Below are positions 28,906-41,786 of a stretch of DNA of 64,000 nucleotides, piece by piece; the stretch's first letter is position 1, and each line of letters starts with the position of its first letter. Where the stretch lies: assembly GCF_023159225.1 (NCBI RefSeq), contig NC_063176.1:32033786-32097785 (forward strand). The letters are read 5' to 3'. The translations under genes and the position numbers were made by a program. Below the pieces are notes generated by a model. The model ran no database searches. It was given only the letters and a program-made list of their open reading frames with translations, and was not told the DNA's origin. Origin of the DNA: Perognathus longimembris pacificus. Its lineage: Eukaryota; Chordata; Mammalia; Rodentia; Heteromyidae.

Positions 28906-29314
28906 TTTAATATCCTTGGTCTATGATTTGGCTTTGAAATGGCTATGATATGACTATATTCCTACTAGAAGGAACAGGAAAATAGAAACGTCTGTGAAGA
29001 AGAGCAGACACTGTCTAGCTTTCCCGTCACCATAAAAAAAACTTATTCAGAAATCTCTATGTGGTTTTGTTCTATATCAGCTTTGTCCTTCGTGCATTCA
29101 CAGGTGCTGGTCTTTGTGAGACAAGAGTCCAGTAGCACTCCACTGGCTCTCCATTAAAGACTCATAATTCAGCCAATAGTCTGTGTCTCAAACTAATATT
29201 CTTTTACTAGAAGAGGGACTGAGAAATTGTCATCTTGAGTAAATTCAGTGTTATTGTATTTAAGTTGACTTCCTGTTATATTGGCTATTGCTTCTACTTT
29301 GATGCAAATATGTT

Positions 29315-29790
29315 GTCAACATAGCCAAGGTGATCTTTTCAAAATGTGAATCAGATAATCTCATTCCTGCACTCCAAACCATTGATTAGCTTGCTAGAAT
29401 ATGCAAAATAAAAGCCAAAGGCACAAGGGAAATGAGTATGTCCTTATTTAGTGTGAACTTCCTTCTCCTCCAGACTCACTCTTTGGTCCCTTCCCATCTT
29501 CAGCCTTCACCTAATATCCACACTAGTAAACTTTTCATGAAGAGCTTGAAAGGCATTTACCTACCACCTATGTCTTGGATTTCTCTTTCCCCAGACATCT
29601 GTGCCTTGAATTCTTGTGCCTCTTGAAGTCTTTTCTCAATAATCATGTTCTCAGAGATGCAAACTAGACTGGCTGATTTACAGTTGAAACAGTTTCCCAT
29701 TCTGACTGTTTTTCCTTCCAACAGACCTACTCTATCTATCTTGTATTTTTTTGTCCATCACATGTATCATCTTCTAACACTCTACCAAAA
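29315..29790 (+). mobile_element. L2 LINE 3' UTR-like fragment
   Basis: GTGAATCAGATAATCTCATTCC, CAAACCATTGATTAGCTTGC and ATAAAAGCCAAAGGCACA, followed by a C/T-rich protein-like stretch. This resembles the L2 3' region shared by mammals. Confidence 0.55.
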
Positions 29791-30010
29791 ATTTGTTTTG
29801 CTTAATTTCTGGCTCCCTAATGAAAAGTTTAACTTCAGGAATGCAGATTTGTGTTTGCTTGTTTTTGTTTTTCTCTCTCTTTTAAACTAAGAAGAACATT
29901 GTATAACATCCAGAATATAATAGGCTCCCAATTGCTATGTGTTAACAGATTGATGCATGCTGAATAAGAAAAAAAGATTTCCATTTCACAAGTATAAAAA
30001 AATTATTTTT

Positions 30011-30246
30011 GCTGAGTGCCCAGGCCTCATGCCTGCAATCCTAGCTACTCAGGTGGCTGAGATGTGAGGACTGCAGTTTGAAGCCTGCCTGGGCAGGAAA
30101 GTCTGCCAGACTCTGTCCAATAAACTACTCAGAAAAAACTGGAAGTTGTACGGTGGTTCAAGTGGTAGAGTGCTAGCCTTGAGTACAAAGAATCTCGAGG
30201 ATAGTGTTCGGATGCTGAGTTCAAGCCCTAGGACTGGCAAAAAGAA
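30011..30246 (+). mobile_element. B1-headed SINE with Geo-like right half
   Basis: CTCATGCCTGCAATCCTAGC and GAAGCCTGCCTGGGCAGG mark the 7SL-like head. GGTTCAAGTGGTAGAGTGCT marks the right half. Confidence 0.85.
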
Positions 30247-31610
30247 AGCGTTTTCTATAGATGAGAAATAATTACCATTTTATGTTTTGAGCATTAGTAA
30301 GTAGTTTTATTAAATAAAGTTTCTGGGACCATTTAACGTCCCTAAACAATAAGTTTCTTGCATAATAGCCATAATATGTTATATAATTTAAGGGAGAGGA
30401 GCATATAATTCCACTTTTGAAGACAATTAAAAGCAATATTTTAACATAGTTATGTGTGCATTTGTACAATTATATGGGCTAATATTTCCCACTTATTAAG
30501 ACAAAAAAATCAGAGGCTTTGGTAAAGCAGCGAGTTATTCATATTCTTACAAGATAACCCTTCAGTGAAACTGAATAGCAGATTCCCCTTTAAGATTTTT
30601 ATTTACCCTAGCTCGAACCACTCTGTTGCTCACTTTACCTGAATTGGTTTCCTGCCTAGTCCCTGTTATATTTGCACTCTGTTGAGCATGGGTGTGGATA
30701 TAGGAAAGCGTATTGCACAAATCCAGAACAAAACAACAAATGTCAAAGTGAAAATACCAGAAAGTCATACCAGAATTCATGGGAAGCCTGGACAAGGCAG
30801 AAATTATTTCAGCAAAATTCATTCCCAGTCCCTGTCTTCCAGAAGTCAAGGGCTGCATGGTGCTGACAGGAGGCACACCTGACACCTGACTTTGGCAGAA
30901 GGCAACACATGCTAATCAGATGCCAGCTGCCAGCCCACCAGCTGCCCTCCTCCCTGCTGCTGTCAGAGTTTAATCTTAGTCTTCCCCACCGCCAATTAGG
31001 AATGTGACTGAACCACAAGTCTCTAATAATCTATGAAAAGGGAAAGTTGAGAGCTTTGTTATTTCCTGTTCAGGCTGAGAAACTGTTTCAAGAATATAGG
31101 TACTCAGCAAAACTTGACCAATATGAATGAATTACTGTGATGTGATTGGAAAGGCATAGGGTTATTAAAGTATATGTGATGGTCTTGTTTTGCTGATTTT
31201 CTAAATTAATTTTAAAGCTTTGATAGGGGTAAGTAATGACTACTTTACCATAATTGTAATAACTCATGACACAAGATCAGCTAACCCAGTTGCATTTGCT
31301 ACATTGTAATCTATGTAATAATAGTGAGGAAATACTACAAAAATTAGTATATATTAAAAATCTTCTATATGCGGTACACTGGACAAGGCAGGTTAAACTT
31401 GTTTATTAATTCAGAAATGAAAAGAATCTCTAGTTAGGAGGAGTAATACCATTTCCCCCTTTACAGACTAGAATATTGAGACACAGAACTGTTAAAAGGC
31501 TACTGCTCAACTATCAAACAACAGCTCAGTACCCAAGAAAGAACCTGACTTGCAAATGATCTGACTCTAATGCTGTTGATCTTTCTACTCCATGGTGCCA
31601 GCAAATTGCT

Positions 31611-31846
31611 TTTTCTTTTTTCTTTTTTGCTGTTCTGGAGGTTGAACTTTGGGTCTGGGTGCATTATTCCTAAGCTCCTTTGATCAAGGCTAGCACTTTA
31701 TCCCTTGAGCTACAGCACCATTTCCAGCTTTTTCTGTGATTAGAGTCTCATGTACTTTTCTGTCCCTGCTGACTTTCAACCTCAATCCTCACAACTCAGC
31801 CTTGTGAATAATTAGGATTACAGACGTGAGCCAACAGCACCCGGCC
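31611..31846 (-). mobile_element. B1-headed SINE, antisense
   Basis: Geo-like half first (CAAGGCTAGCACTTTATCCC, TTGAGCTACAGCACCATTTC). Then the reversed B1 head, GATTACAGACGTGAGCCAAC. Confidence 0.83.
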
Positions 31847-32295
31847 CTCATTTTTTATTTTAGTCAATCAGAAATATCTTGGATGATTGCTTCATCCATA
31901 GACAATTTCTTTCTGTATACCAAGTTCACTAAATGTAGTTCAGAATTTGGACAAACATTTGGATTCGTATTCTATTAACAGCGAGAGTAAATGTATTTGG
32001 GGTATTTTGGATAGCTTTCTCTACAACAAAACTTGTTACTGTAAGATTATGGAGATAGTTACTAAGAAAAAAATGGCTTTCAAAGTTCTCTACTATCCAA
32101 AAGAGCTAGTTTATATTTTTAGGCACAGTTAACCAAGTAAACCTGTGTAGTTACTTAACTTAGCATTGACTTGGTCATTAGAAATCCTACTTGATTACTA
32201 CTTTTGATGATATTTACCAAACTCATTCCCCCATAGTCTACTTGAGCTTAAACTTTATGTGTGAAAACTTTATAAATATGTAAGGGAGTTTACAG

Positions 32296-32324
32296 TGTGT
32301 GTTTGTTTGTGTGTGTGTGTGTGT
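32296..32324 (+). repeat. GT dinucleotide repeat
   Basis: TGTGTGTTTGTTTGTGTGTG-type array next to a SINE end. Confidence 0.85.
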
Positions 32325-32546
32325 TGGTACTGTTGTTTGAATTTAAGGTCTCATACACATTTGGCTTTTTCTCTCAAGGCTGGCACTCTACTACTTGAAC
32401 CACATTTTCACTCCTGACTCTTTAATGATTAATTAGAGACAAGTGTTTATTGGATTTATCTGCTTGGGCTATCTTGGATCTGGGATATTCAGATTCTGTC
32501 ATTGTTAGTAGCCAGTATTACAAGCATGAGCCACCAGAGCCCACCT
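32325..32546 (-). mobile_element. B1-headed SINE, antisense, degenerate
   Basis: CAAGGCTGGCACTCTACTAC followed by ATTACAAGCATGAGCCACC. A GT repeat (32296-32324) lies directly at its 3' (tail) side. Confidence 0.75.
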
Positions 32547-33012
32547 AAGAGAGTTTGTCTTATTTTGTTTTAGCTTTATATTTTGTAGATGGAGTCTTCA
32601 CTTAAGTTTGAAATCATAATGTAGAAAATAATGACTTCTCTACTGTGATTTTGCCTTTTTACAGGATTAGGTCACCACTAAATAGTGACATAGTTACTTT
32701 CACTAGAACAAAATTTTGAGCACATATCTATTCTTAGCCTTATAATTCTCAGAAAAGAATAAAAACTATTATTTATTTTAATATGTTCCATTCTTCCAAA
32801 AATGATTTCCTGTTGGATAACTTTTGTGATAAAATTTTCTAATAATGTATTATTCATCATGAATAACAATCTCTTCTTAGTTAAAGCACCTCAGGGAGTT
32901 ATAAGAAATTTCCCAAACGATTAACATTTACATAGCAATACAATTTACAAGACTGAATTAGAAAACGGAATTGATAACAATGGGGAGTTTTACAGAAAAA
33001 AAAAGCTTTCTT

Positions 33013-33219
33013 TTTTTTTTTTTTGCCAGTCCTGGGGCTTGAACTCAGGGCCTGAGCACTGTCCCTGGCTTCTTTTTGCTCAAGGCTAGCATAGCACTCT
33101 GCCACTTGAGCCATAGCACCATTTCTGGCTTTTTCAATGTATGTGGTGCTGAGGAATCGAACCCAGGGCTTCATGTATATGGGACGAGCACTTTACCACT
33201 AGGCCATATTCCCAGCCCC
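33013..33219 (-). mobile_element. IDL-Geo SINE, full length
   Basis: Antisense dimer. The flanking duplication is GAAAAAAAAGCTTTCTT-like (about 32996-33012 and 33220-33236). A small local duplication, AGCATAGCACTC, sits in the Geo part. Confidence 0.93.
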
Positions 33220-33243
33220 GAAAAAAAAGCTTTCTTTAGACTT

Positions 33244-33545
33244 CTATGCTTTTTTTAATCATTACTTATTTATTGTCAAATTGATGTACAGAGGGGCAAC
33301 AGTTTCATACATAAGGCAGTGGGTACATTTCTTATACAATTTGTTACCTCCTCCCTCATTTTCCTCTCCCCCTTTCTCTCTCCCCCCATGCGTTGTTCAG
33401 TTGTTTTACACCAAATGGTTTTGTAAGTATTGCTTTTTGGAGTCGTTTGTCTTTTTATCCTTTGTCTCTAGATTTTGATATTCCCTTTCCCTTCCCTATT
33501 TCTAATACTGGTATATACAGTATCCAGGGTTCTCAGATGAGATAC
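33244..33545 (-). mobile_element. L1 3'-end fragment, antisense
   Basis: TATTGTCAAATTGATGTACAG, GGGTACATTTCTTATACAAT, a C/T-rich tract and TTTACACCAAATGGTTTTG give the full local L1 3'-UTR signature. Confidence 0.85.
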
Positions 33546-34151
33546 AGTGATAGCACGGGGGCAACCTATTCTTTTATTATATTACTATAGTCCTGAAAAC
33601 CATATTATTTTAACTTGAATGCATAAAGTTTCAATATCATTATGTCTCCTAGCAGTTGTCAAGCAACATTGGGTGAAAGAGTAGGCATATAGAGACATGC
33701 ATATTTGACCATCCTTAGGCCATGGCTTTTGTAATTCAGAAACTCTAGCCCATTCTAAATTTCATGTGAGATTGGATGTGGATCACACTAGATTGCTTGG
33801 AAATCACTTTTCAAATGCAACGGATTATTACTGCAAGAGATTGTTCTTAAGTCATGATACTGCGGAATCAATTTTCCAAGCAAGCTATCAGATTTTGACT
33901 AACTGTGCTACATCTTTGTAGCAATCTTCGAACAGAATAGCGCAGTCGATGATGGGTTTAGTGGGATCAGAATTAGTGAGTCTATTTGAAAAAGATCCTA
34001 GATTTTGCTGGAAGAATGGTAAAGATTCTAACTCATGGTTCCCTTTCTCTTTTTGTATGAGCAACATTAAATTCTTTCTCAAGGTAAGAAAGAATAACTA
34101 AAAGAAAATAATAATAACAATGATAAAAGGAATAGCAACAATAGTAATAAT

Positions 34152-34393
34152 ACCTAGGTGCCAGTGTCTCATGCTTATAATCCTAGATACCCAAGAGGCT
34201 GAGATTTGAAGACCACAGTTCAAAGTTAGCTTGGGCAGGAAAGTTCATGAGACTCTCATCTCCAGTTCGCCACCAGAAAACAGGAAGTGGCACTGTGGCT
34301 CAAAGTGGTAGAAGCCTTGACTGCAAAAGCTCAGGAACTGTGCCCAGGATTTATATTCAAAACCCATAACCAACAAAAAATAAATAAAATAAA
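34152..34393 (+). mobile_element. B1-headed SINE with Geo-like right half
   Basis: TCTCATGCTTATAATCCTAG head, GGAAGTGGCACTGTGGCTCA right half, then an AAATA-type tail. Confidence 0.85.
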
Positions 34394-34661
34394 CGACCTC
34401 TCCAAGATTTATTGGTAGATACTTTAGTAGTATTATCCCTGTGTCCTTTGATTTATTTAAACTACCACTAGATGAGCCTCTGTGTCTTTAATTAGGAAGT
34501 TCAGTTCTTTTATGGTATTTGCTTAGGGGTCTTGCTTGAGTTTAGAAAATACAAAGTAATTAGAGACCTCTGTAGTAGACAGGTTCTATAAATGTCTATA
34601 AATACATATTTTAACTCCCATTTTAGAGCTAAAATGATTGAGGTTCAGAATTAAAGGAGAA

Positions 34662-34665
34662 AGAG

Positions 34666-34706
<41 letters not shown>
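34662..34706 (+). repeat. GATA and GA microsatellite
   Basis: GATAGATAGATAGATA followed by about 12 GA units. Confidence 0.9.
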
Positions 34707-34796
34707 ACAATACTTATAAAGCAACTTTATATTCTTAAATTTTATCTTCCTAACCATCCAGAAAACCATATTTCCACTTTGAAGGTGAGGAAATTC

Positions 34797-34880
34797 TGTC
34801 TGTCTGTCTGTCTATCTATCCATCCATCCATCTAACTATCTATCTATCTATCAACCTATCTATCAATCTAGCTATCATCT
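34797..34880 (+). repeat. TCTG/TCTA/TCCA tetranucleotide repeat
   Basis: TCTGTCTGTCTG, then TCTATCTATCCATCCATCCA and decayed TCTA units. Confidence 0.9.
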
Positions 34881-34909
34881 ATCTGTCTTGTGTGTTCATG
34901 TATGCATGC

Positions 34910-35020
34910 ATGCCAGTATTGGGGCTTGCACATACAGTCTGGAGGAGGTACCTTAGCTTTTTTTCTTTTTTTACTAAAGCCTGGTGCTCTATGACTTGAG
35001 CCACAGTTCCAGTTCCAGAA
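34910..35020 (-). mobile_element. Isolated Geo-like SINE fragment
   Basis: GCCAGTATTGGGGCTTGCAC, then CTATGACTTGAGCCACAG. A right half only, next to a TCTA/TCTG repeat. Confidence 0.6.
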
Positions 35021-35149
35021 AGGGGAAATCTGGAAGCCTAGCCTGCCATTGCTATGGCAGAGGCAGAGGCCAAACTTCTCCGTTGTTTTAGTGTCCATTT
35101 TTCTCCAGACATATCTTTTTCCCAAAGTATTATTTATCTATTTATTATT

Positions 35150-35245
35150 CCTTCATTTTTTCTTTTTTAAGTTTAATTTTATTGTCAAGGTGATGTATAC
35201 AGTGGTTACAGTTATGTACATAAGGTAGTGAGTACATTCATTTAT
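35150..35245 (-). mobile_element. Short L1 3'-end fragment, antisense
   Basis: TATTGTCAAGGTGATGTATAC and AGGTAGTGAGTACATTC. Confidence 0.7.
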
Positions 35246-37419
35246 TATTAATTCATTTACTTATTCATTTGTTTTATGCTTTAGAAAGGATTTATTTTAG
35301 TATATCAGGGTTAAGTAGTAGGGGGAAATAGAGAAAGAGAGAAAGAAAAATCTTGTCTTGCTCTCTCCATTCAGGAAATAGTTAAAGAGCCCTTCTTAAG
35401 AAGTTAAAACACTTCGGTGCATAGTCAATTTTAAAATCTATAAAGATCTCAATGGGCACACCAGTAAAATGTTAGAGTTAGACTAATGATATTAAATGAT
35501 AGATGATATGGCTATATAAGCAACCCTGAAAACTTATAATACCGTGGTAAAACATGTGGAGTGTAGAGCTAGGAGATTTGCATTTCTATCTTCCTGCTAG
35601 TGTTTAGTAACAGTACCATCTTCAGTAAGGCTGTAAACCTTGCTTAGCTTCAGTTTCTTCATGTCAGTGAGAATAAGATATATAACAGGTTTGCTATGAT
35701 GACTATAGAAATACATAGAAACAAGAGTAACTGACCTATAGTTAGTGCTCTGTATTATGCTTTTAAACTATTCTATCTGAAATAATGATGAGACTTATGG
35801 ACAAAGTCATCAATTTGTACATTTTTAAATCATATTTTCCTGTAGAAATCACATTTTTTCTATTCTAAGGTTTGTAGTGGAATAAGATTTTTATTTACAA
35901 TTTTGTTAAATTAATTCTTTTATCCAAGGGAACAATGTATAATGAGTAGTTGTCATGGCTGGCATATGAAGTCTGTGGCAGTTTTTCAAGAAGAGCACTT
36001 TCCCACAAGCTACGCAGAGTGCGTGGGCATAAGACAGGCATGGAAATAAATAAATGAAACAAAGGGTCATAGCAGCTGGATAAAATATTACGAAATATGC
36101 TAGTTGCAAGAAAAGAGAAGCAGTTGTCTCAAAGGAAGCCAAAGAAGCCCACAGGGAAGAATCACATCAAGCTTTGCAGATTAGGCCAAATTTTAAGCAC
36201 AAGATACCCAGTTATCAAAAGCTACATGAAAATTGTGAACAAGTTCTATGTTTATATTTCTACATTAATATTATCTATGTCTATACTTCAGACATGGATT
36301 TATTTTATTCATTCATGGCTTTATATCACATATTAAGGCTACTGATTAGTACTTGAAGGATATCTTAAGCAAGGAAATAACTGGCTCCTTTTAGTTTGGG
36401 GAAAACTATTAGGGTAAAGATTGCATGAAATAAATAAAAATCGAGTGAGAATGTATGCAGAATCACAAAATAGATAATTCACATCATCCAGATGAGATTC
36501 AGTTTGTGTATGTATGATACACATGTGTATACATATGATATATGTACTTGATACACATGGATGCATACATACATGTAAAGAATTGCAATATATTAATATG
36601 TGTTATGCCATGGGAATGCCAAGAAATATATTTCATAAAAGATAGGATCCAAGTGGATTTGGAAAAATTCTTCACCCTCACAACTTGAGGCTCCACACTG
36701 ATTCCTACATTTTGGATCACATATTTAGTATATGTGAATATGTTTTTATATTCATGCTTACTGTAGAGATACTTCATTTTGTACATGAAGATCATTGACA
36801 TCTTATTAATTTAATATCTAGGATATTCAGATGAAAAATTTATTTTTGAAACATTATTGTGGGAATTTTTTCTTACTTTTTAGCTTACGAGTTTTCTTGT
36901 TCTTTTGTTGAAAACATTAAAAACACTTTAGCCTGTTGCCAAAAATGAAATGAAGACAGTTGAAGTTAGGGGGCAGAGGATTTAGGCAAACTTCAGATAA
37001 ATAGTGATTAAGTCCTTTGAATTCTTAAATTCTCATTTTATTGACACAGTATGGTATAGACACAGTAATATCATACCATCCTTCTGAAATTGCATTAAAA
37101 TTCATTTTAACTTAGTTTTATATGTTTTCAAATTCCTCTTCTGAAGAGTAAGTGATAAGCTACTTAGTAAACTACAAATCAACCAAGTTTGCTATTTGAT
37201 TTTTCTGGCCATATTCAGGGATCTCTGAATTTAGCTTGATTATCAGTCATGTGGTGACATTAGTTAATTTCTTAATTCCAAAAAGTTGCCTATATTCAGA
37301 AATACAGGCAGTACCTTAATAAAATATTACCCAATTTTGATTATCTTCCAATTCCAACTACCCAGAACAAAATTAAAAGGAAAAAGAAAAAAAAATCTAG
37401 AAGAAAAGGATGGTGTGGC

Positions 37420-39530
37420 CTTGTTTGTGATCATTTAGGTAAATGCCCAGGAGTGGGAGAGCAGGGTCATAAGGAAGCTCTACATTTGTTCTTTTTGAGG
37501 AACGTCCGTACTGCTTTCCAAGGTTACACTCCCACCAACAGTGTAGTAAGGTTCCCTTTTGGCCACATCCCTGCCAGAAGCTGCTATTATTTGTTTTCTT
37601 GCTAATGACCATTCTCACTGGGGGGGTGGGGGGGTAGGGGTGTTTGAGGTATAATCTCAATGTAGTTTTGACTTGCATTTCTTTTATGAACATAGATATC
37701 AAACATTTCTTCACGTATATATTGGCCATTTTTATTTCCTCTCCAGAGATGTGTTTTTTTAATTATTGAGTCCAATTATTAATGAGGTGGTTGTTTTTTT
37801 TGAGAATTTGTTTTTTGGTAGTTTAATTTTTTGAGCTCTCAGTATATTTTTGATATGAGGTCCTTGTTGGTTGTATAGTTAGTGAAGATCTCTCAGTCTG
37901 GAGGCTTTCTATTTTTCTTGCTAGCTGTGTCCTTTGCAATGCAGAAGCTCTGCAGTTTAATGTAACCTCATTTATCGAGCCTTTCTTTGATTTGTTGTGT
38001 TTCTTGGACTTCATTTGGGAAATTTCAACCTAGTCCTAGTATTTCCCCTATCACTTACTGTAGTATTTTCAGGGTATCTGTTCTTACCTCAAGATCTTTG
38101 ATTGTGGTGCATGGCAATATACAAGGATCTAACTTCAGTTTTCTACATGTGAATAGCCAATTCTGTTAGCACCATTTGTTGAAGAGGCTGTTTTTCTTTC
38201 CTCTGATGTTTAGGTTCCCTTATGAAAAATTAGGTTGCCATAGGTCTGTGAGATCATTTCTGGGTCTTCAATTCTATCCCATTGGTCCTCAGGCCTGTTC
38301 ATGTGCTGGTTCCAAGCTATTTTAATGACAATGGCTTTATAATAAGAGTTTGAAGTTTGATATTGATATCACTCTAGCACACTTCTTCCTGCTTAGGATT
38401 GTTTGTGCTATTCAGGGTCTTTGTTATTCCATACGATTTTTGGATTGCTTCTTTTTCATTAAAGAATGCTGTTGGGATATTAATAAGTATTGCACTTAAA
38501 TTTTAGATCGCTTTTGGATAAATTGCCAAATGATCACAAACAAAACCCAATAAAAATTCCAGGACAACTATGCTTATTTACAGCATTATTTACCATAGGT
38601 AAGCTATGGAATCAACCCATATGCCCCTCAGTAGTTGAATGGGTCAAACAAATGTGGCATATATACTCAATGGAATTCTATGCTTCCAGCAGAAAGAATG
38701 ACATTGCTCCATTCATAAGGAGATGGAAAGGCTTGGAAAAAATCATATTAAGTAAGCCAGAAACAAAGAAACATAAACTGCATGGCTTCCTTCATTGGTA
38801 ATAATTAGTATATGCTTAGGATAGTCTTAACAGAGGTCCACAATATCCCAATAGCTACATATATATGACCACATAAAATTATGCTAATGGAAATGATCCC
38901 TAGAGTATGGAAACAAGAGGGTTATTTTGGTTGTTCTTTTAGTTTGGTTTTCTTTTTAGTGTATTGCTTGCAGCTATTTCTTTTTTTTATTTATTTATTA
39001 TTTATTTTTTTTTGCCCAGTCCTGGGCTTTGGACTCAGGGCCTGAGCACTGTCCCTGGCTTCTTCCCGCTCAAGGCTAGCACTCTGCCACTTGAGCCACA
39101 GCGCCGCTTCTGGCCGTTTTCTGTATATGTGGTGCTGGGGAATCGAACCTAGGGCCTCGTGTATCCGAGGCAGGCACTCTTGCCACTAGGCTATATCCCC
39201 AGCCCCGCAGCTATTTCTTTTGTCCTTCATTTTTTACCTCCTCTGGTTTATTACTCTTAGTCACTGTTTCTGATTTAGAAATCCTTTTCCTTGTCTATAA
39301 GTTTATCTGATTTGGGAAAGGGAAGGGGAATCACAAAAATGGTGAGACAAAGGGTGAACCAATGCAACAGTGATACTCACTAGGCATTATGTTGCAAATG
39401 AACTTTACAACTTGAGGGGAAGAGAAATAAAGGTGAAGGAAAGTAGGAGAAAATAAATTAGGGGGTATTACAGTTTATGTAATTGTAACATCCCCTCTAT
39501 AATACAATGCAATTTCAAAAAAGAAAGGAA
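37420..39530. mobile_element. L1 with 5' inversion (twin-primed)
   Basis: 37420-38500 is ORF2 in antisense; its reverse translation includes GTLLHCWWECNLGKQYGR and ELPYDPALPLLGIY. From about 38510 the sequence turns to sense ORF2 end (ICPSVVEWVKQMWHIYSMEF) and then a 3' UTR ending near 39530. Both parts carry the same L1 position at the break (AAATGATCACAAACAA appears forward at 38528 and reversed near 37425). An IDL-Geo SINE sits inside the 3' part. All frames are broken. Confidence 0.85.
38985..39206 (-). mobile_element. IDL-Geo SINE inside a sense L1 3' end
   Basis: Antisense dimer retaining several CpGs (CAGCGCCGCTTCTGG). The duplication GCAGCTATTTCTTTT lies at 38970-38984 and 39207-39221. 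It interrupts the sense 3' part of the twin-primed L1. Confidence 0.94.
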
Positions 39531-39536
39531 TAAACG

Positions 39537-41786
39537 TTTTCTTTCTTGTAAAAGTGAAGTACAGAGGGGGTCACAGTTTTTAGGTAAGGCAGTGAGTACA
39601 TTTCTTATCCAACTTGTTATCTCTGCCCTCATTTTCCCCCACCTTCCCCTCCCTCTTTCCCACTCTCCCCATGTAGTGTACAGCTATTTACACCAAATGG
39701 TTTTGTAAGCATTGCTTTTGGAATGGTTTGTTTTTTTATTTTTGTCTCTTGATTTTGGTATTCCCTTTACCTTCCCTAGTTCTAATACACACATATACAG
39801 TATCAAGGGTATTAAGATCAGATAAAGTGATAGCGGGGTAAAAACCATGGAAAGGGAATATGAGGGGGAAAAAAGGGTACTGTTTCACATGGCATGCTGA
39901 AAATAATTACAAAACTGATAAAACACTTGTGTCCATAACGTAGAGTTCATTTCACTTAGCATCATCTTATGTGTTCATAAGGGCATAGCTATTGGGCTCT
40001 TGTGATCTTCTGCTATGACTAGCCTAAACCTGTAGTAATTATTCCCTATGAGGGAAACCATAGAGTCCATGTTTTTTGGCCTGGCTCACTTTACTTTCCA
40101 TAATTTTCTCCAAGTCCTTCCATTTCCTTAAGAATGGGGCAATGCCATTCTTTCAGATAGAGGCATAGAATTCCATTGTGTACATGTACCGCATTTTCCT
40201 GATCCACTTGTCTACTGAAGGGAATCTGGGTTGGTTCCATATTTTAGCAATGACAAATTGTGCTGCGATGAACATTGCTCTGCTGGTGGTTTTAGTGTGG
40301 TCTTGCTTGTAATTTTTTGGGTAGATGCTCAAAAGTGGGTGTTCTGGGTTGTTGCTCTATGTTTAGCCTTCTGAAGAACCTCCATACTGCTTTCCAGAGT
40401 GGTTGAACAAGTTTACATTCCCACCAATAATGTAGTAGTGTTCCCATTTGGCCACATCTCCAGCATTTTTTATTATTATTTTTCCTGATAATGGACTTTC
40501 TTACTGGGGTGAGGTGGAATCTCAGTGTTTTTTACATTTGCATTTCTTTTATGGCCAGTGATATAGAAGACTTCTTCATGTGTCTCTTGGCCATTCTCAT
40601 TTCCTCTTCAGAAAAGTCTCTTTTTAGGTCTTTGGTCCACTTGTTGAGGGGGCTGTTGGTTCTTTGAGGTTTTGTTTTGGAGGAATTTAATTTTTTTAGT
40701 TCTGCATATATTTTAGATATGAGCCCTTTGTCTGTTGTATGGCTGGTAAAGATCTTCTCCCATTCTGTGGACTTTCTGTTTATATCGTAAGCTATATCCT
40801 TTGCGGTGCAGAATCTCTGCAGTTTGATGCAGTCACATTTATCCAACCTTTGATTTGTTGTGTTTCTGGGCCTTTGTTAGGGAAGTTTCAACCTGTGCCA
40901 AGGAGCCCAAGTGTTTCTCCTATTCCTTCTTGTAGTGTTTTCAGGGTATCTGATTTTACTTCAAGGTCTTTGATACATTTGGAATTGACTTTGGTGCAGG
41001 GTGATAAGGATCTAGTTTTAGTTTGTTACAGGTGTCGATCCAGTTTTGCCGGTACCATTTGTTGAAGAGGCTGTCTTTCTTCCATCCTATTTCTTTAGGT
41101 CCTTTATCAAAGATTAAGTAGGCATAGTTCTGCAGGTTCCTTTCTGAGTCTTCAGTTCTGTTCCATTGGTCCTCAGGCCTGTTCTTGTTCCATTACCAAG
41201 CTGTTTTTATTACTATAGCTTTGTACTACAGCTTGAAGTTTGGTATTGTAATTCATCCAGCACTGTTCTATCTACTTAGGTTTGTTTTTGCTATTCAGGG
41301 TCTTTTATTGTTACATATGAATTTCTGGATTGCTTCCTCTACTTCATTCAAGAATGGTGTTTATATATTGATGGGTATACATTGAATTTTTAGATAACCT
41401 TTGGAAATATTGCCATTTTTACGATGTTATTCCTCCCAATCCAGGAACATGTTTTCTTTTGTTTTGTTTTGTTTTTCCATTTCCTAAGTTCTGCCTTGAT
41501 TTCCTTTTTCAGGTTTTTAAAGTTCTTATCATAGAGATCTTTTACTTCTTTGGTTAAGGTTATTCCTAAGTATTTTGTGTTTTTTGAGGCTATTGCAAAG
41601 GAATTGCTTTCCTGATTTCAGACTCACTCTTAGGGTTGTTGGCATATATAAAAGCCATTGATTTTTGAGGATTTATTTTACATCCTACTGCTTTGCCAAG
41701 TTTTGGATCAGCTCATTTAACTTGGGAGTAGAGTCTATGGCATTCTTTAGATACAGGATCATGTTGTCTGCAAAGAGATTGAAATA
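39537..41786 (-). mobile_element. 5'-truncated L1, antisense, 2.2 kb
   Basis: Runs from the 3' end (AGTGAAGTACAGAGGG, GTACATTTCTTATCCAACTTG) through the ORF2 C-terminal region to its truncation near 41786. A reversed frame at 40532-40846 reads KLQRFCTAKDIAYDINRKS and AELKKLNSSKTKP-type ORF2 sequence. No intact ORF1 or ORF2, so it is dead. Confidence 0.88.

Noticed and set aside
28351..28948. Three overlapping Phe/Leu/Ser/Pro-rich open frames of up to 191 codons
   Set aside because: They are produced by the TTTC/CCTT repeat read in each frame; there is no non-repeat coding sequence.
30672..31018. Overlapping short open frames on both strands in relatively GC-rich sequence
   Set aside because: No similarity to a known protein, no splice context in phase with GABRA2, and no repeat signature; probably chance.
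37397..37729. Minus-strand frame with GTLLHCWWEC and ELPYDPALPLLGIY
   Set aside because: L1 ORF2 remnant. The element is inverted, truncated and lacks complete domains, so it is not a live retrotransposon.
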